Positions 54,795 to 63,744 are shown, counted from the first letter of the stretch. The stretch: 64,000 bases of DNA from Acetobacteraceae bacterium H6797 (GCA_015223225.1 JADFCQ010000001.1:868001-932000), one strand, 5' to 3'. Program-made: numbers and translations. The notes: generated by a model not told the origin, from the letters alone.

Positions 54795-55238
54795 ATGACC
54801 ATACGCCGCGCATGGTTTCTCGACCTGCTGCTCGGCGTCATGGTCCTCGCCGGCATCGCCTATTTCTTCAGCGCCGAGGACAAGCCGAACGAGGAAGACG
54901 AGCGGCTGCGCCGGCAGATCATCGGCCGCTGGCTCGTGCCCCCGCATAGCCCCGATTACGATGACGAGCGGAAGCGCATGGTCGAGGAATTCAGCCCGGA
55001 CGGCCAGGTCACGCTCTACGTCTATACCGACGCGACCTGCAGCCAGCTCGAGGGGCAGCTATCCTTCCCCTATTCGGTGAAGAACAGGATCATCAGCTCC
55101 GTGCTGCCCAATGGCGAAGGCATCGAGAACGAAATCCTCGACATCACCGGCGACACGATGACGCTGCGCTCCCTGGATGACGATACGACCTACCCCATCG
55201 TGCGCGGCCATATCTGCGGCCGCTTCCAGGCCCCCTAG
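54795..55238 (+). CDS. Membrane-anchored hypothetical protein
   Basis: 147 residues. One N-terminal transmembrane or uncleaved signal segment (FLDLLLGVMVLAGIAYFFSA) is followed by an acidic region (KPNEEDERLR) and a beta-rich extracytoplasmic domain (IIGRWLVPPHSPDYDDERKRMVEEFSPDGQVTLYVYTDATCSQLEGQLSFPYSVKNRIISSV). The pattern of GRW followed by a roughly 90-residue beta domain recalls lipocalin-like DUFs. Two Cys (TCSQ, HICG) could pair. Its TAG stop is the CTAG end of the 70-bp repeat. Confidence 0.7.
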   Translation: MTIRRAWFLDLLLGVMVLAGIAYFFSAEDKPNEEDERLRRQIIGRWLVPPHSPDYDDERKRMVEEFSPDGQVTLYVYTDATCSQLEGQLSFPYSVKNRIISSVLPNGEGIENEILDITGDTMTLRSLDDDTTYPIVRGHICGRFQAP

Positions 55239-55304
55239 AGCCGTTTGCTTTCGCGAGCATCTTCACCCGGTCAGATGATTCCATCCGATCGGGATCCGCC
55301 CTAA
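55235..55304. repeat. 70-bp interspersed palindromic repeat, copy 2
   Basis: Same orientation and layout as copy 1: CTAGAG end, TTTGCTTTCGCGAGCA, CCCGGTC (55266-55272) with GATCGGG (55287-55293), and a final CCTAAA. It fills the gap between two convergent genes. The left CTAG gives the TAG of the plus-strand gene and the right CTA gives the stop (55301-55303) of the minus-strand methyltransferase. Confidence 0.85.
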
Positions 55305-55981
55305 ACCGCCTCCAGCCGGAAAATCGTTACCACCCGCTCGTCCCGGTCTTCCAATTCCCGCGTGACGGGCACAACAAACTTCGCCACCGGCACCAGCCCC
55401 GCCACCGGCAGATAGGCCCGCCCCGGATCGGCCACCAGCACCTCCGCCCCCGCCGCCGCGAGGCCGCGCAGCCAGGGCAGGATGTGGTTCGTCATCGGCG
55501 CCTCGTAGCAGACATCGCCCGCGATCACCGTGTCCCAGCGGCAGGGCTTGCCCACCACATCCTCATCCAGCGCCACCACGGCCGCCCCGTTCCGCGCCGC
55601 GTTGAGCCTGATCGAGGCGGTGGCCAGCGTGTCGATCTCCGCCGCCTCCACCAGCACCGCCCCCTGCTGATGCGCCACGATCGCCGCCAGCCCGCAGCCG
55701 GCCGCGAAATCCAGCACGCGCTTGCCCCGCACCAGCGCGGGATTGTCGCGGATATGCCGCGCCAGCGCCTGGCTGCCCGGCCAGGCGAAGGCCCAGAAGG
55801 GCGGCTCGACATTGTTCTGCGCCAGCCAATCCTCGGTCGCCTGCCAGATCGGCGTGATCTCCGAGGCCAGCAGCAATTCCACCTCCGGCACCATCGCCGG
55901 CCGCCCTGGCACGGTATGGGCCAGCACGAAGGCCTCCGCCTCGGCCGGCCCCCGCGCCCCGCCCTGGATCACGGCACTCAT
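55301..55981 (-). CDS. ETF beta-subunit lysine methyltransferase-like SAM enzyme
   Basis: 226 residues. Class I SAM fold: the ASEITPIWQATEDWL start and PPFWAFAWPGSQALARHI are characteristic of the METTL20/ETFBKMT group, followed by VLDFAAGCGLAAIVAHQQGA (SAM loop), EIDTLATASIRLNAARNG, and the DVCYEAPMTNHILPWL post-motif. Known members methylate lysines of electron-transfer flavoprotein beta subunit and dampen electron transfer from acyl-CoA dehydrogenases. The target is inferred by family. It ends within the repeat and precedes nothing on the same strand but RarA upstream. Confidence 0.85.
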   Translation of the reverse strand: MSAVIQGGARGPAEAEAFVLAHTVPGRPAMVPEVELLLASEITPIWQATEDWLAQNNVEPPFWAFAWPGSQALARHIRDNPALVRGKRVLDFAAGCGLAAIVAHQQGAVLVEAAEIDTLATASIRLNAARNGAAVVALDEDVVGKPCRWDTVIAGDVCYEAPMTNHILPWLRGLAAAGAEVLVADPGRAYLPVAGLVPVAKFVVPVTRELEDRDERVVTIFRLEAV

Positions 55982-55985
55982 ATTC

Positions 55986-57368
55986 TCAGCTCTCCCGCTT
56001 CGCCTTCAGCGCCGCCCAGTAATCCAGCCGCTTCTTCACGTCGCGCTCGAAACCGCGCTCGTTCGGCACATAGAAATCCGGCCTATTCGCCCCGGCCAGC
56101 GGCTCGGGGAAGAATTCCTGCCCCGAATAGGCATCGGGCGAATCATGGTCGTATTGATAGCCCTTGTGATAGCCGAGCTCTTTCATCAGCCGCGTGGGCG
56201 CGTTGAGAATATGCATCGGCGGCCGGAGGTGAGAGGTCTCCTCCGCCAGCGCCAACGCCGCCGAGAAGCCCATATAGGCGGCGTTGGATTTGGGCGCCGT
56301 CGCCACATAGGTGATGGCCTGGGCCATGAAGAGCTTCGCCTCGGGCCAGCCCACGCGCTCATAGGCGTCCCAGGCATTGATCACCTGCACCATCGCCTGC
56401 GGATCGGCCATGCCCACGTCTTCCGAAGCAGCGCAGAGCAGCCGGCGGAACACCGTCTCCGGCGCCTCGCCCGCCACCATCATCCGCGCGGCGTAATAGA
56501 GCGCCGCCTGCACATCCGAGCCGCGCAGCGATTTGTGGAAGCAGCTCAGCAGGTCGTAATGCCCGTCCCCCGCCTTGTCATGGGTCGGCATCCGCCGCTG
56601 CAGCACCTTGCCCATGGCGGCCAGGCCCATCGGCCTGTCGCCGCCGAGGGTGAAGACCTGCTCGGCCATGTTCAGCAGATAGCGCCCATCGCCGCCTGCC
56701 AGGCCCACCAGCCCCGCCCGCGCCTCCGGCAGCAGCGGCAGGGGCCGCTCCATCACCGCCTCGGCGCGCTCCAACAGCTGCTCCAGCGCCTCTTCCTCCA
56801 GCCGCCGCAGCACGAAGACCTGCGAGCGCGAGAGCAGCGCCCCGTTCAGCTCGAAGGAGGGGTTCTCCGTCGTGGCGCCCACCAGCGTCACCGTCCCGTC
56901 CTCGACCACGGGCAGGAAGGCATCCTGCTGCGCCTTGTTGAAGCGATGGATCTCGTCGCAGAAAAGCAGCGTCCCGCGCCCCGCCTTATGCCGGCGCTGC
57001 GCCACGTCGAAGACCTTGCGCAGCTCCGCCACACCGCTGCGGATCGCCGAAATCGCCTCGAAATGCAGATCCGTCGCCTGGGCCAGCAGCCGGGCGATGG
57101 TGGTCTTGCCCGTGCCCGGCGGGCCCCAGAGCATCATGGAGGTCAGGCTGCGCGCCGCGACCATCCGCCCGATCGGCCCTTCCGGCCCCAGCAGATGGTC
57201 CTGCCCCACCACCTCCTCGAGCGTCTTTGGCCTCAGCCGCTCGGCCAGCGGGCGGCGCGCATCGCCGACGAGCGCTTCCGCCCCCGCCTCGTCGGAGCCG
57301 GGGCCAGGCCCGAGATCGGGGTCGGTGTCACCAAAGAGGTCGCTGGGGGGAGCGGGGCGGCGTGCCAT
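55986..57368 (-). CDS. rarA: Replication-associated recombination protein A (AAA+ ATPase)
   Basis: 460 residues from the ATG at 57368. The RarA/MgsA features: PLAERLRPKTLEEVVGQDHLLGPEGPIGRMV, Walker A LWGPPGTGKTTIARLLA, Walker B GTLLFCDEIHRFNKAQQDAFL, sensor region VGATTENPSFELNGALLSRSQVFVL and the tetramerisation part with GSDVQAALYYAARMMVAGE. It acts at stalled replication forks. It is followed by the methyltransferase gene after four bases. Confidence 0.95.
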   Translation of the reverse strand: MARRPAPPSDLFGDTDPDLGPGPGSDEAGAEALVGDARRPLAERLRPKTLEEVVGQDHLLGPEGPIGRMVAARSLTSMMLWGPPGTGKTTIARLLAQATDLHFEAISAIRSGVAELRKVFDVAQRRHKAGRGTLLFCDEIHRFNKAQQDAFLPVVEDGTVTLVGATTENPSFELNGALLSRSQVFVLRRLEEEALEQLLERAEAVMERPLPLLPEARAGLVGLAGGDGRYLLNMAEQVFTLGGDRPMGLAAMGKVLQRRMPTHDKAGDGHYDLLSCFHKSLRGSDVQAALYYAARMMVAGEAPETVFRRLLCAASEDVGMADPQAMVQVINAWDAYERVGWPEAKLFMAQAITYVATAPKSNAAYMGFSAALALAEETSHLRPPMHILNAPTRLMKELGYHKGYQYDHDSPDAYSGQEFFPEPLAGANRPDFYVPNERGFERDVKKRLDYWAALKAKRES

Positions 57369-57465
57369 GTCGCCCACATATAGGTCATTTCGCGCCGCCC
57401 CACAGCCCGGCCCGCGCAATATCCGGCCGCATCGCCGGCCATCCGGCCCGGCCGAAAGGCCCGCC

Positions 57466-58284
57466 CTAGCCCTTCTTGCGCAGCGCCGCGACCGCCGCCT
57501 TCACCCGCAGCATCGCCACATCCTTCCGCAGCGTCTCCACCTGTCGGCGCAGCGCCGCGATCTCCTTCCGCGCCCCGAACAGCGTCACTTCCTGGATCGC
57601 CGCCAGATTGGCCCAATGGTCATCCGCGAAGCCCAGCCCGTAATCCGAGGTCAGGAAGCGGGAATTCTGCCCCACCATCCCGATATGCTGCACGGCCGAA
57701 TTCTCCAGGCAGAGAATGGCCCGCCCCGTCTCCTCCAGCCGCTTGCAGATGTCCCAGTCGAAGCGCGGCGTCGGCACCACATGGATCAGCGCATCTGCGA
57801 TCACCGGCCGCGCCCAGACGGTGCCCGCGAAACCCACCGCCTCCTTCACCAGCAGCCCCTCGCCCCGCCCGCTCGGCGCGCCGGGATGGGTATGGGCGTT
57901 GAAGAGCGACAGCACCCCATCCGTCGCCGGCCAGGCCGCCCTGATCCGCGCCAGAAAATCCCGCGCCACCACCAGGTCGGAATCCAGGCAGACCAGCAGG
58001 TCCTCCCGCCGCTTCTCGATGAAATGCCGCATCAGCCCATGGGCCGCGTAATCCGCCCGGCCCGAATTCGCCGCGCGCCGGACGAATTCCGTCTGCGGCG
58101 GGAAGAGCGGCCGCAGCGCCTCCAGCCCGTAATCCTCGCTGGCATCGTCGATCACGACGATCCCCACCTCCTCCAGCCCCTCGGCATGGCGGAGGGACCG
58201 CGCGGCCAGCGCCACGGTCTCCAGCCGGTTATAGGTCGTCACACCCAGCAGGATGCGGGGCGCCTTCGCTTCGGTTCCGCTCAT
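57466..58284 (-). CDS. Family 2-like glycosyltransferase with C-terminal coiled coil
   Basis: 272 residues. The GT-A nucleotide-binding start is LLGVTTYNRLETVALAARSLRHAEGLEEVGIVVIDDAS, and the metal-binding DxD is in LVCLDSDLVVARDFL. The C-terminal 40 residues are a charged helical coiled coil (LFGARKEIAALRRQVETLRKDVAMLRVKAAVAALRKK). No membrane segment is seen. The acceptor is unknown; it has no neighbouring polysaccharide genes. Confidence 0.85.
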   Translation of the reverse strand: MSGTEAKAPRILLGVTTYNRLETVALAARSLRHAEGLEEVGIVVIDDASEDYGLEALRPLFPPQTEFVRRAANSGRADYAAHGLMRHFIEKRREDLLVCLDSDLVVARDFLARIRAAWPATDGVLSLFNAHTHPGAPSGRGEGLLVKEAVGFAGTVWARPVIADALIHVVPTPRFDWDICKRLEETGRAILCLENSAVQHIGMVGQNSRFLTSDYGLGFADDHWANLAAIQEVTLFGARKEIAALRRQVETLRKDVAMLRVKAAVAALRKKG

Positions 58285-58449
58285 GCTCTCAGGCTAGAGC
58301 CGGCCCGCCCCGCCGCAAGCGCCGATCCATGAAAGATAAACACGGTAAGTTGGCGTCTTGAGGCACCAAAATGCAAAATACCCCCTTCCCGGATCGCATC
58401 GAAGGGCCGATGCTGCGCCCCCAGGCAAGCGAATGGGGAAGACTTCATC

Positions 58450-59838
58450 ATGGACACGACCCTCGACGACAAGGTCCTGAGCCAGCCGCTCGAGCAGCAG
58501 GCGCTGGACCATGTCTGGATCCATAGCGCGCAATGGAATGACCTCGCCAAGGGCGGGAAGCTGAAGGTCATCGAACGCGCTGAGGGCAGCTATATCTACG
58601 ACAATCACGGCCGCCGCTATTTCGACGCGCTGTCGGGCCTCTATGTCGTCAATGCCGGCCATGGCCGGAAGGAGATCGCCGAGGCCATCGGCGCTCAGGC
58701 CGCCAAGCTCGCCTATGTCTCCTCCGCGAATATGACGAATACCCCGGCCGTCCAGCTCGCCGACAAGCTCGCCTCGCTCACGCCCGGCGACCTCAACCGC
58801 ATCTTCTATTGCTCCGGCGGCTCGGAAGCGGTGGAGAGCGCGCTCAAGATCGCCAAGCAGATCCAGTCGCTGCGCGGCTTCAAGAACCGCAAGAAGATCA
58901 TCGCCCGCAAGGGCGGCTACCATGGCGCCACCTTCGGCGCGATGAGCGTCAGCCACGGCCGCAACGAGGAGTATTTCGCCCCCTTCATGGAGGGCGTCTC
59001 CTTCATCGCCTCCCCCAACCGCTACCGGAACGAGTTCGGCCTGGAAGGCGAGGCGGGCGACCTTCGCTGCGCCGAGGCGCTGGAGGAAGAGATCCTCGCC
59101 CAGGGCCCCGAGACGGTCTGCGCCTTCATCGGCGCCCCCATCTCGGCCGCCAACGGCACCCATGTCCCCTCGGCCGCCTATTGGCAAAAGATCCGCGAGA
59201 TCTGCACCCGCTACGGCGTGCTGATGATCTGCGACGAGGTCATCTGCGGCTTCGGCCGCACCGGCGCCATGTTCGCCTGCAACCGCTTCGGCGTGACGCC
59301 CGATCTGATGACCATGGCCAAGGGCCTCACCTCCGGCTACGTCCCGATGGGCGCCGTCGCGGTCAGCGACAAGGCCTATGAGGTCTTCAAGGATACCGAC
59401 GCCCAGCTCGCGCATCTACTCACCTTCGGCGGCCAGGCCGTCGCCGCCGCGGCCGCGCTCAAGAATATCGAGATCATGGAGCGCGAGGGGCTGGATACCG
59501 CCGGCCTGCGCATCGAGGCCGCGCTGGGCAAGCTCTTCGAGCCCCTGAAGGCCCACCCCACCGTGGGCGACATCCGCGGCGCCGGCGCCCTCTGGGTGCT
59601 GGACCTGGTGCAGGACAAGAAGACGAAGGAAAACTTCGGCAAGGGCCTCGCCGCCCAGCGCCACCCCTATATCCAGCGCCTCTCCGCCCTGCTGGAGGAG
59701 CGCGGCGTGCTGACCCGCCTCATGGGCACCATCCAGCTCGTCCCGCCCCTCATCGCGACGGACGCCGAACTGGCCGAGGTGGTGAAGGCGATCGACGAAT
59801 CCCTCTCCATCGCCGAGCAGGAATTCCAGTTCCGCTGA
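58450..59838 (+). CDS. Class III (omega) aminotransferase
   Basis: 462 residues. The class III fold: YDNHGRRYFDALSGLYVVNAGHGRKEIAEA, SGGSEAVESALKIAKQIQ, GGYHGATFGAMSVSHG, YGVLMICDEVICGFGRTGAMFACNRFGVTPDLMTMAKGLTSGYVPMGAV with PLP Lys at 291 (in MAKGL). This subgroup commonly uses pyruvate as acceptor with beta-alanine, taurine-like amines or polyamine-derived amines; the exact donor cannot be stated. A strong terminator follows. Confidence 0.92.
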   Translation: MDTTLDDKVLSQPLEQQALDHVWIHSAQWNDLAKGGKLKVIERAEGSYIYDNHGRRYFDALSGLYVVNAGHGRKEIAEAIGAQAAKLAYVSSANMTNTPAVQLADKLASLTPGDLNRIFYCSGGSEAVESALKIAKQIQSLRGFKNRKKIIARKGGYHGATFGAMSVSHGRNEEYFAPFMEGVSFIASPNRYRNEFGLEGEAGDLRCAEALEEEILAQGPETVCAFIGAPISAANGTHVPSAAYWQKIREICTRYGVLMICDEVICGFGRTGAMFACNRFGVTPDLMTMAKGLTSGYVPMGAVAVSDKAYEVFKDTDAQLAHLLTFGGQAVAAAAALKNIEIMEREGLDTAGLRIEAALGKLFEPLKAHPTVGDIRGAGALWVLDLVQDKKTKENFGKGLAAQRHPYIQRLSALLEERGVLTRLMGTIQLVPPLIATDAELAEVVKAIDESLSIAEQEFQFR

Positions 59839-59885
59839 CGCGAGTCCCGGGCCCCTCCAGGCCCGGAAACAGGCCCGAGAACGAG

Positions 59886-59915
59886 AAGGCGGCGCCCCAC
59901 GGCGCCGCCTTTTTT
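59886..59915 (+). terminator. Strong terminator after the aminotransferase
   Basis: AAGGCGGCGCC at 59886-59896 pairs with GGCGCCGCCTT at 59901-59911 around CCAC, followed by a T run to 59915. Confidence 0.93.
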
Positions 59916-60128
59916 CATGCGAATTTCACCGCGACTCCATGCATGCCGGACTCACGAAATTGATACCTCGCCGAAAGGCGCGGAATTCCTACATCTAGCG
60001 ACGTGAGACGCTTTCAAGACATTTCTTCAACTAAATCTGGTAGACACCTCGCGATCCCGACTCATAGTCTCGGTGCCAACAAACGCTCGCACCGCACTGA
60101 ATTCTCACAAGTCGCAAGGATCACCTGG

Positions 60129-62552
60129 ATGGATGGCTCGCTTCCCAGCGCCCGACTCCGGCGTCGTACCGTCGCGCCCGGCGCCAGCTTCGGCACCACC
60201 CCCCTCCCCGCCCGCGCCATGGACCCCGGCATGGGCCTGGCCGTCGCCCGCCGCACCGTCTTCCGCCCTTCCGACCAGGAGGATTTCGGCCGCGTCGCCG
60301 AGCGCGTCGCCCTGGGCAACCTCTCCCTGTTGGGCGAACCCGACCCCGCCGAGCAATTGGCGCTCCGCAACGCCATCGCCACCGGCGCGCTGCTGACCTC
60401 CGGCCGCCACCTCCAGCATGGCGATGCCGACCAGCCCAAGCGGAACATGGAGGTCTTCACCAACTGCTCCACCGCCATCGCGAGCTTCGCCCTCTTCTAC
60501 CTGCTGCTGAACGGCAGCGGCGTCGGCCGCGCCTATGACGATGAGCTGATCACGACCAACTGGGCCAATGCCCCCATGCTCCGGCTGCATCTCTCGCGCA
60601 GCCACAAGGACTATCCGCAGACGCGCGAAGCCCTGCACCATTTCGCGACTGAATTCTCCCTCCTCCCCTGGGGCACCACGCTCGAGAGCTTTTCCGAGGA
60701 GCAGGAAGCCGAGACCCGCGCCTTCATCGCCCGCGAGTTCACCGATGCCACCGGCGAGGAAGCCGATGGCGAGACCATCGAATTCCTCATCCCCGACAGC
60801 CGCGAAGGCTGGGCCAAGGCCGTCGAGCTTCTCGAAAGCCTCGCCTTCGAAGGCGCGCGCGAGAAGACGCTCCTGCTCGACTTCTCCGCCATCCGCCCGC
60901 GCGGCGCGCCCATCGCCGGCATGCAGGGCCGCCCCGCCTCGGGCCCCATCTCGCTCATGCGCGCCTTCCTGAGCCTGCGCCAGCATGTGCTCGAACCCGC
61001 GCGCCATCGCAGCCCGACCGACGAGGCCCTGGCACCCTGGGAACAGGCCCTGCTGGTCGATCACTACCTCTCCGTCGAGGTCCAGGTCGGCGGCGCCCGC
61101 CGCGCGGCCCGCATGGCGACGAAATCCTGGCGCGACCCGGGCATCTTCCGCTTCATCCGCGCCAAGTCCGAAGGCGGGCTCTGGACGGCGAATAACTCCG
61201 TCATGGTCGATGCCGATTTCTGGCAGGGCGTGAAACAGGCCCGCGCCGGCAGCACCGACCCGCTGCACCGCCACGCGCTGGCCGTCTTCGACGAAGCCAC
61301 CCGCTGCGGCTTCATCAATGGCGAGCCGGGCTTCATCAACGGCGACAAGCTCGACGACCACCGCACCGGCCGCGCCTGGCAGAAGCCCGCCTTCGACGAC
61401 GGGCGGGACCTGCGCTCGGCGCGCTACCAGGCGAATTACGCCGGCCCCCTCCTCGCCGAGGCCGCCCGCCGCGCCCAGCACGCGCGCTTCCCGGTCACGA
61501 CCAATCCCTGCGGCGAGATCACGCTGCACGTCACCGGCGGCTATTGCGTCATCGCCGATTTCGCGCCCCTCCTCGCCTGCCCCGAACCGCTCGACGCGCT
61601 CGTCCCCGGCATCATGCCCGACAGCCTCGCCGATCTTTGGGACAAGCGCGTGGAAGACAGCGTGCGCCTCGGCATCCGCTTCCTCATCCGCGCCAATACG
61701 ATGGATGCGCTCTACGGCGAGGAAGTCGCCCGCACCAACCGCATCGGCATCGGCCCCACCGGCCTGCACGAATGGGCCTGGGCCCGCTGGGGCTTCGACT
61801 TCCAGGACCTGCTCGACGAAAACCGCAGCGCGCCCTTCTGGCAGATGCTCGCCCGGCTCTCCGAGGTCGCGAAGGAAGAGGCCGCCTCCTACGCCGAAGC
61901 CCTCGGCCGCAACGAGCCCTTCACCGTCACCACGGTGAAGCCCGCCGGCACCACGTCAAAGCTCTTCGGCATCACCGAAGGCGCGCACCTGCCCGCACGC
62001 CAGCAATACCTGCGCTGGGTGCAGTTCAAGGGCACGAAGAAGGATGACGGCAGCTGGGCCGATGACGCCGACAAGCTCCTCCCCGAATACGAGGCCCGCG
62101 GCTACCCGGTGCGCCAGCTCCGCTCCTTCCCCGGCATGTCCATCGTCGGCTTCCCGACCCTGCCGCTGATCCAGCGCCTGGGCATCGGCGAGCGCCTGAC
62201 CACCGCCTCCGATGCCTCGCCCGAACAGCAATACCGCTGGCTCTCGCTGCTCGAACGCCACTGGATCGGCGAGGAAGGCGGCAACCAGGTCTCCTACACG
62301 CTGAAAGTCTACACCGACCGCTTCGACCTCCCCCATTTCCGCGACATGGTCCTGACCCACCAGCCCACCATCCGCTGCTGCTCGATCCTGCCCACCAAGC
62401 CCGACCACGAACTCGGCTACGAATACCTCCCCGAAGAACAGGTCCCCATGGACCGCTTCGCCGAGATCGTCGAGCGCATCAACGATCCTTCCCTGCACGA
62501 GGCGATCGACCTGGCGCATCTGCAATGCGCGTCGGGAGCGTGTCCCATCTAA
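60129..62552 (+). CDS. Adenosylcobalamin-type (class II) ribonucleotide reductase
   Basis: 807 residues from the ATG at 60129; an upstream in-frame GTG at 60003 would add 42 residues that do not look conserved. The reductase barrel has VFTNCSTAIASFALFYLLLNGSGVG (active-site Cys region), NNSVMVDADFW, NPCGEITLHVTGGYCVIADFAPL (radical Cys), TVKPAGTTSKLFGITEGAHLP, and the C-terminal redox pair CASGACPI. There is no ATP cone. It resembles the monomeric B12-dependent type that acts on nucleoside triphosphates, removing the 2' hydroxyl. The terminal CxxxxC renews the active site. Family variant is not certain. Confidence 0.85.
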   Translation: MDGSLPSARLRRRTVAPGASFGTTPLPARAMDPGMGLAVARRTVFRPSDQEDFGRVAERVALGNLSLLGEPDPAEQLALRNAIATGALLTSGRHLQHGDADQPKRNMEVFTNCSTAIASFALFYLLLNGSGVGRAYDDELITTNWANAPMLRLHLSRSHKDYPQTREALHHFATEFSLLPWGTTLESFSEEQEAETRAFIAREFTDATGEEADGETIEFLIPDSREGWAKAVELLESLAFEGAREKTLLLDFSAIRPRGAPIAGMQGRPASGPISLMRAFLSLRQHVLEPARHRSPTDEALAPWEQALLVDHYLSVEVQVGGARRAARMATKSWRDPGIFRFIRAKSEGGLWTANNSVMVDADFWQGVKQARAGSTDPLHRHALAVFDEATRCGFINGEPGFINGDKLDDHRTGRAWQKPAFDDGRDLRSARYQANYAGPLLAEAARRAQHARFPVTTNPCGEITLHVTGGYCVIADFAPLLACPEPLDALVPGIMPDSLADLWDKRVEDSVRLGIRFLIRANTMDALYGEEVARTNRIGIGPTGLHEWAWARWGFDFQDLLDENRSAPFWQMLARLSEVAKEEAASYAEALGRNEPFTVTTVKPAGTTSKLFGITEGAHLPARQQYLRWVQFKGTKKDDGSWADDADKLLPEYEARGYPVRQLRSFPGMSIVGFPTLPLIQRLGIGERLTTASDASPEQQYRWLSLLERHWIGEEGGNQVSYTLKVYTDRFDLPHFRDMVLTHQPTIRCCSILPTKPDHELGYEYLPEEQVPMDRFAEIVERINDPSLHEAIDLAHLQCASGACPI

Positions 62553-62669
62553 CTATCGAAACCGCGCAAGAGAGATTGCTTTGAGGCTCACAACAGGGCA
62601 GAGCGGCAACCTATTGCATCTACGCTTCTGAAATTCTATACGATATAGAAATGTCTTTTCGAGATAGCC

Positions 62670-63410
62670 ATGCCACAACCGCAGAACGGCGAAAGCCGGT
62701 TCTACGACATCTACATTGATGAGAGTAGCCAAACACAAAATCGATATTTGGCCTTGGGCGGCATTATTATGCCGACCCATACAGCTGCCGAATTCGAACA
62801 ATGCATGAGAGCCGCTCGGCTACCGGAGTTGCCCAGCGGTGAGCTAAAATGGGGGAAAGTTTCCGCTTCAAAATTACCAGCCTACCAACGCGTGGCGGAA
62901 TGGTTCCTGACATCGAAAGAATCGTGCATTCGAGCCGCACAATTTCATTCAATCGTTGTGGATACTCATAAAATAAAAGATAAAGCCTTCAATGGTGGTT
63001 CGCGAGAAATCGGCTTTAATAAAGAAATATATCAACTATGCCAAAAATTCGGTCGAATTAAGCCAAGTGGCCTATTTAATGTTTATCTAGATGAAAGAGA
63101 AACAAAGTCTAGCACAAATGATCTGAAAACTATCTTAAACCACGGCATCAGAAAAAAATTTCCATCCCGAGATTGGCCTTACAGGCGCGTTCATTTCAGA
63201 AACTCGTCAAGTTGCTTACATTTACAAATCGTCGACATTCTACTGGGTGCTGTTGCTTTTAGAATAAACGGCCACCGGTATGCGCCTCATGCATCTAAAT
63301 CAAAAAGCGAACTATCAGATTTAGTCCTCTCACTAGCTGGGATTCGAGACGCGAGTAAGGATACAGCGACCTACGGCCGTTTCACCGTGTGGCATCGGGT
63401 ACTGCGATGA
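62670..63410 (+). CDS. DUF3800 domain protein in an AT-rich island
   Basis: 246 residues. DUF3800 hallmarks are YDIYIDESSQTQNRYLALGGIIMPT near the start, YLDERETKSS in the middle, and LHLQIVDILLGAVAFRINGHR near the end, with the conserved Asp/Glu set suggesting an RNase H-like nuclease fold; that activity is inference from family. The gene is clearly AT-richer than its neighbours, with codons such as AAA, ATA and TTA rarely used elsewhere in this window, indicating recent transfer. A three-way junction RNA-like structure starts five bases after its stop. Confidence 0.85.
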   Translation: MPQPQNGESRFYDIYIDESSQTQNRYLALGGIIMPTHTAAEFEQCMRAARLPELPSGELKWGKVSASKLPAYQRVAEWFLTSKESCIRAAQFHSIVVDTHKIKDKAFNGGSREIGFNKEIYQLCQKFGRIKPSGLFNVYLDERETKSSTNDLKTILNHGIRKKFPSRDWPYRRVHFRNSSSCLHLQIVDILLGAVAFRINGHRYAPHASKSKSELSDLVLSLAGIRDASKDTATYGRFTVWHRVLR

Positions 63411-63414
63411 GGGG

Positions 63415-63488
63415 TCCCGCGCTCCTAGGCTATCGCCACCGTCTTTGGACGGGCCCACTGCTCTTGGCAGTGGATTTGGAGCGCGGGA
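63415..63488 (+). ncRNA. Candidate DUF3800-associated structured RNA (three-way junction)
   Basis: An outer stem of 11 bp (TCCCGCGCTCC at 63415-63425 with GGAGCGCGGGA at 63478-63488) encloses two hairpins: CCGTC/GACGG (63439-63443 and 63448-63452, loop TTTG) and CCACTGC/GCAGTGG (63455-63461 and 63467-63473, loop TCTTG). A 13-nt single strand (63426-63438) and a 4-nt strand (63474-63477) complete the junction. DUF3800 RNA motifs are known as structured RNAs beside DUF3800 genes; this one lies immediately after such a gene. The exact motif class cannot be assigned by eye. A complex terminator is an alternative. Confidence 0.65.
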
Positions 63489-63744
63489 GTGTCTCTTACT
63501 TAATATAGAATCGAACACAAGTCAATAGAAATCTATTTCAATATTACTAGGATAGAATTTTCCCTCCGCAAATATTCAAAATTTTAGGCTGAGTCTAAAA
63601 TCATTTTGATGATGAATCTGAAAGCGCCCACACAGATCCCATAGACATAGGATGACGAGTGGTGGCCCCGCGCCCCACGCACCCCTCCCCACCGCGTCGC
63701 AGCAAAAGCTCGCTCCCACCCGTCCATTTCGATAAACGGTCCTA
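63489..63744. other. AT-rich then GC-rich intergenic region without a gene
   Basis: The first 170 bases are AT-rich with no coding frame; they include the hairpin ATTTTAG (63581-63587) / CTAAAAT (63595-63601). From about 63660 the base composition returns to the GC-rich host pattern, marking the right edge of the island. Confidence 0.6.

Noticed and set aside
60030..60085. tRNA-Leu-like string (CTGGTAGACAC followed by a small hairpin) upstream of the reductase
   Set aside because: No acceptor stem and no T-arm with GTTCGA-type loop can be formed around it, so it is not a tRNA.
60085..60128. Possible B12-box of a cobalamin riboswitch before the B12-type reductase
   Set aside because: AGTC and GGATCACCTG occur, but with an insertion and without the rest of the aptamer; B12-dependent reductases are not usually repressed by B12.
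60003..60128. N-terminal extension of the reductase from a GTG at 60003
   Set aside because: The added 42 residues use AT-rich codons and show no reductase similarity; the ATG at 60129 is a better start.
62540..63500. Direct repeats at the island borders (CGGGAGCGTGTCCCAT-like and CGGGAGTGTCTCTTA)
   Set aside because: The similarity is short and interrupted; the right copy lies in the stem of the RNA candidate, so it is not convincing as an attachment site.
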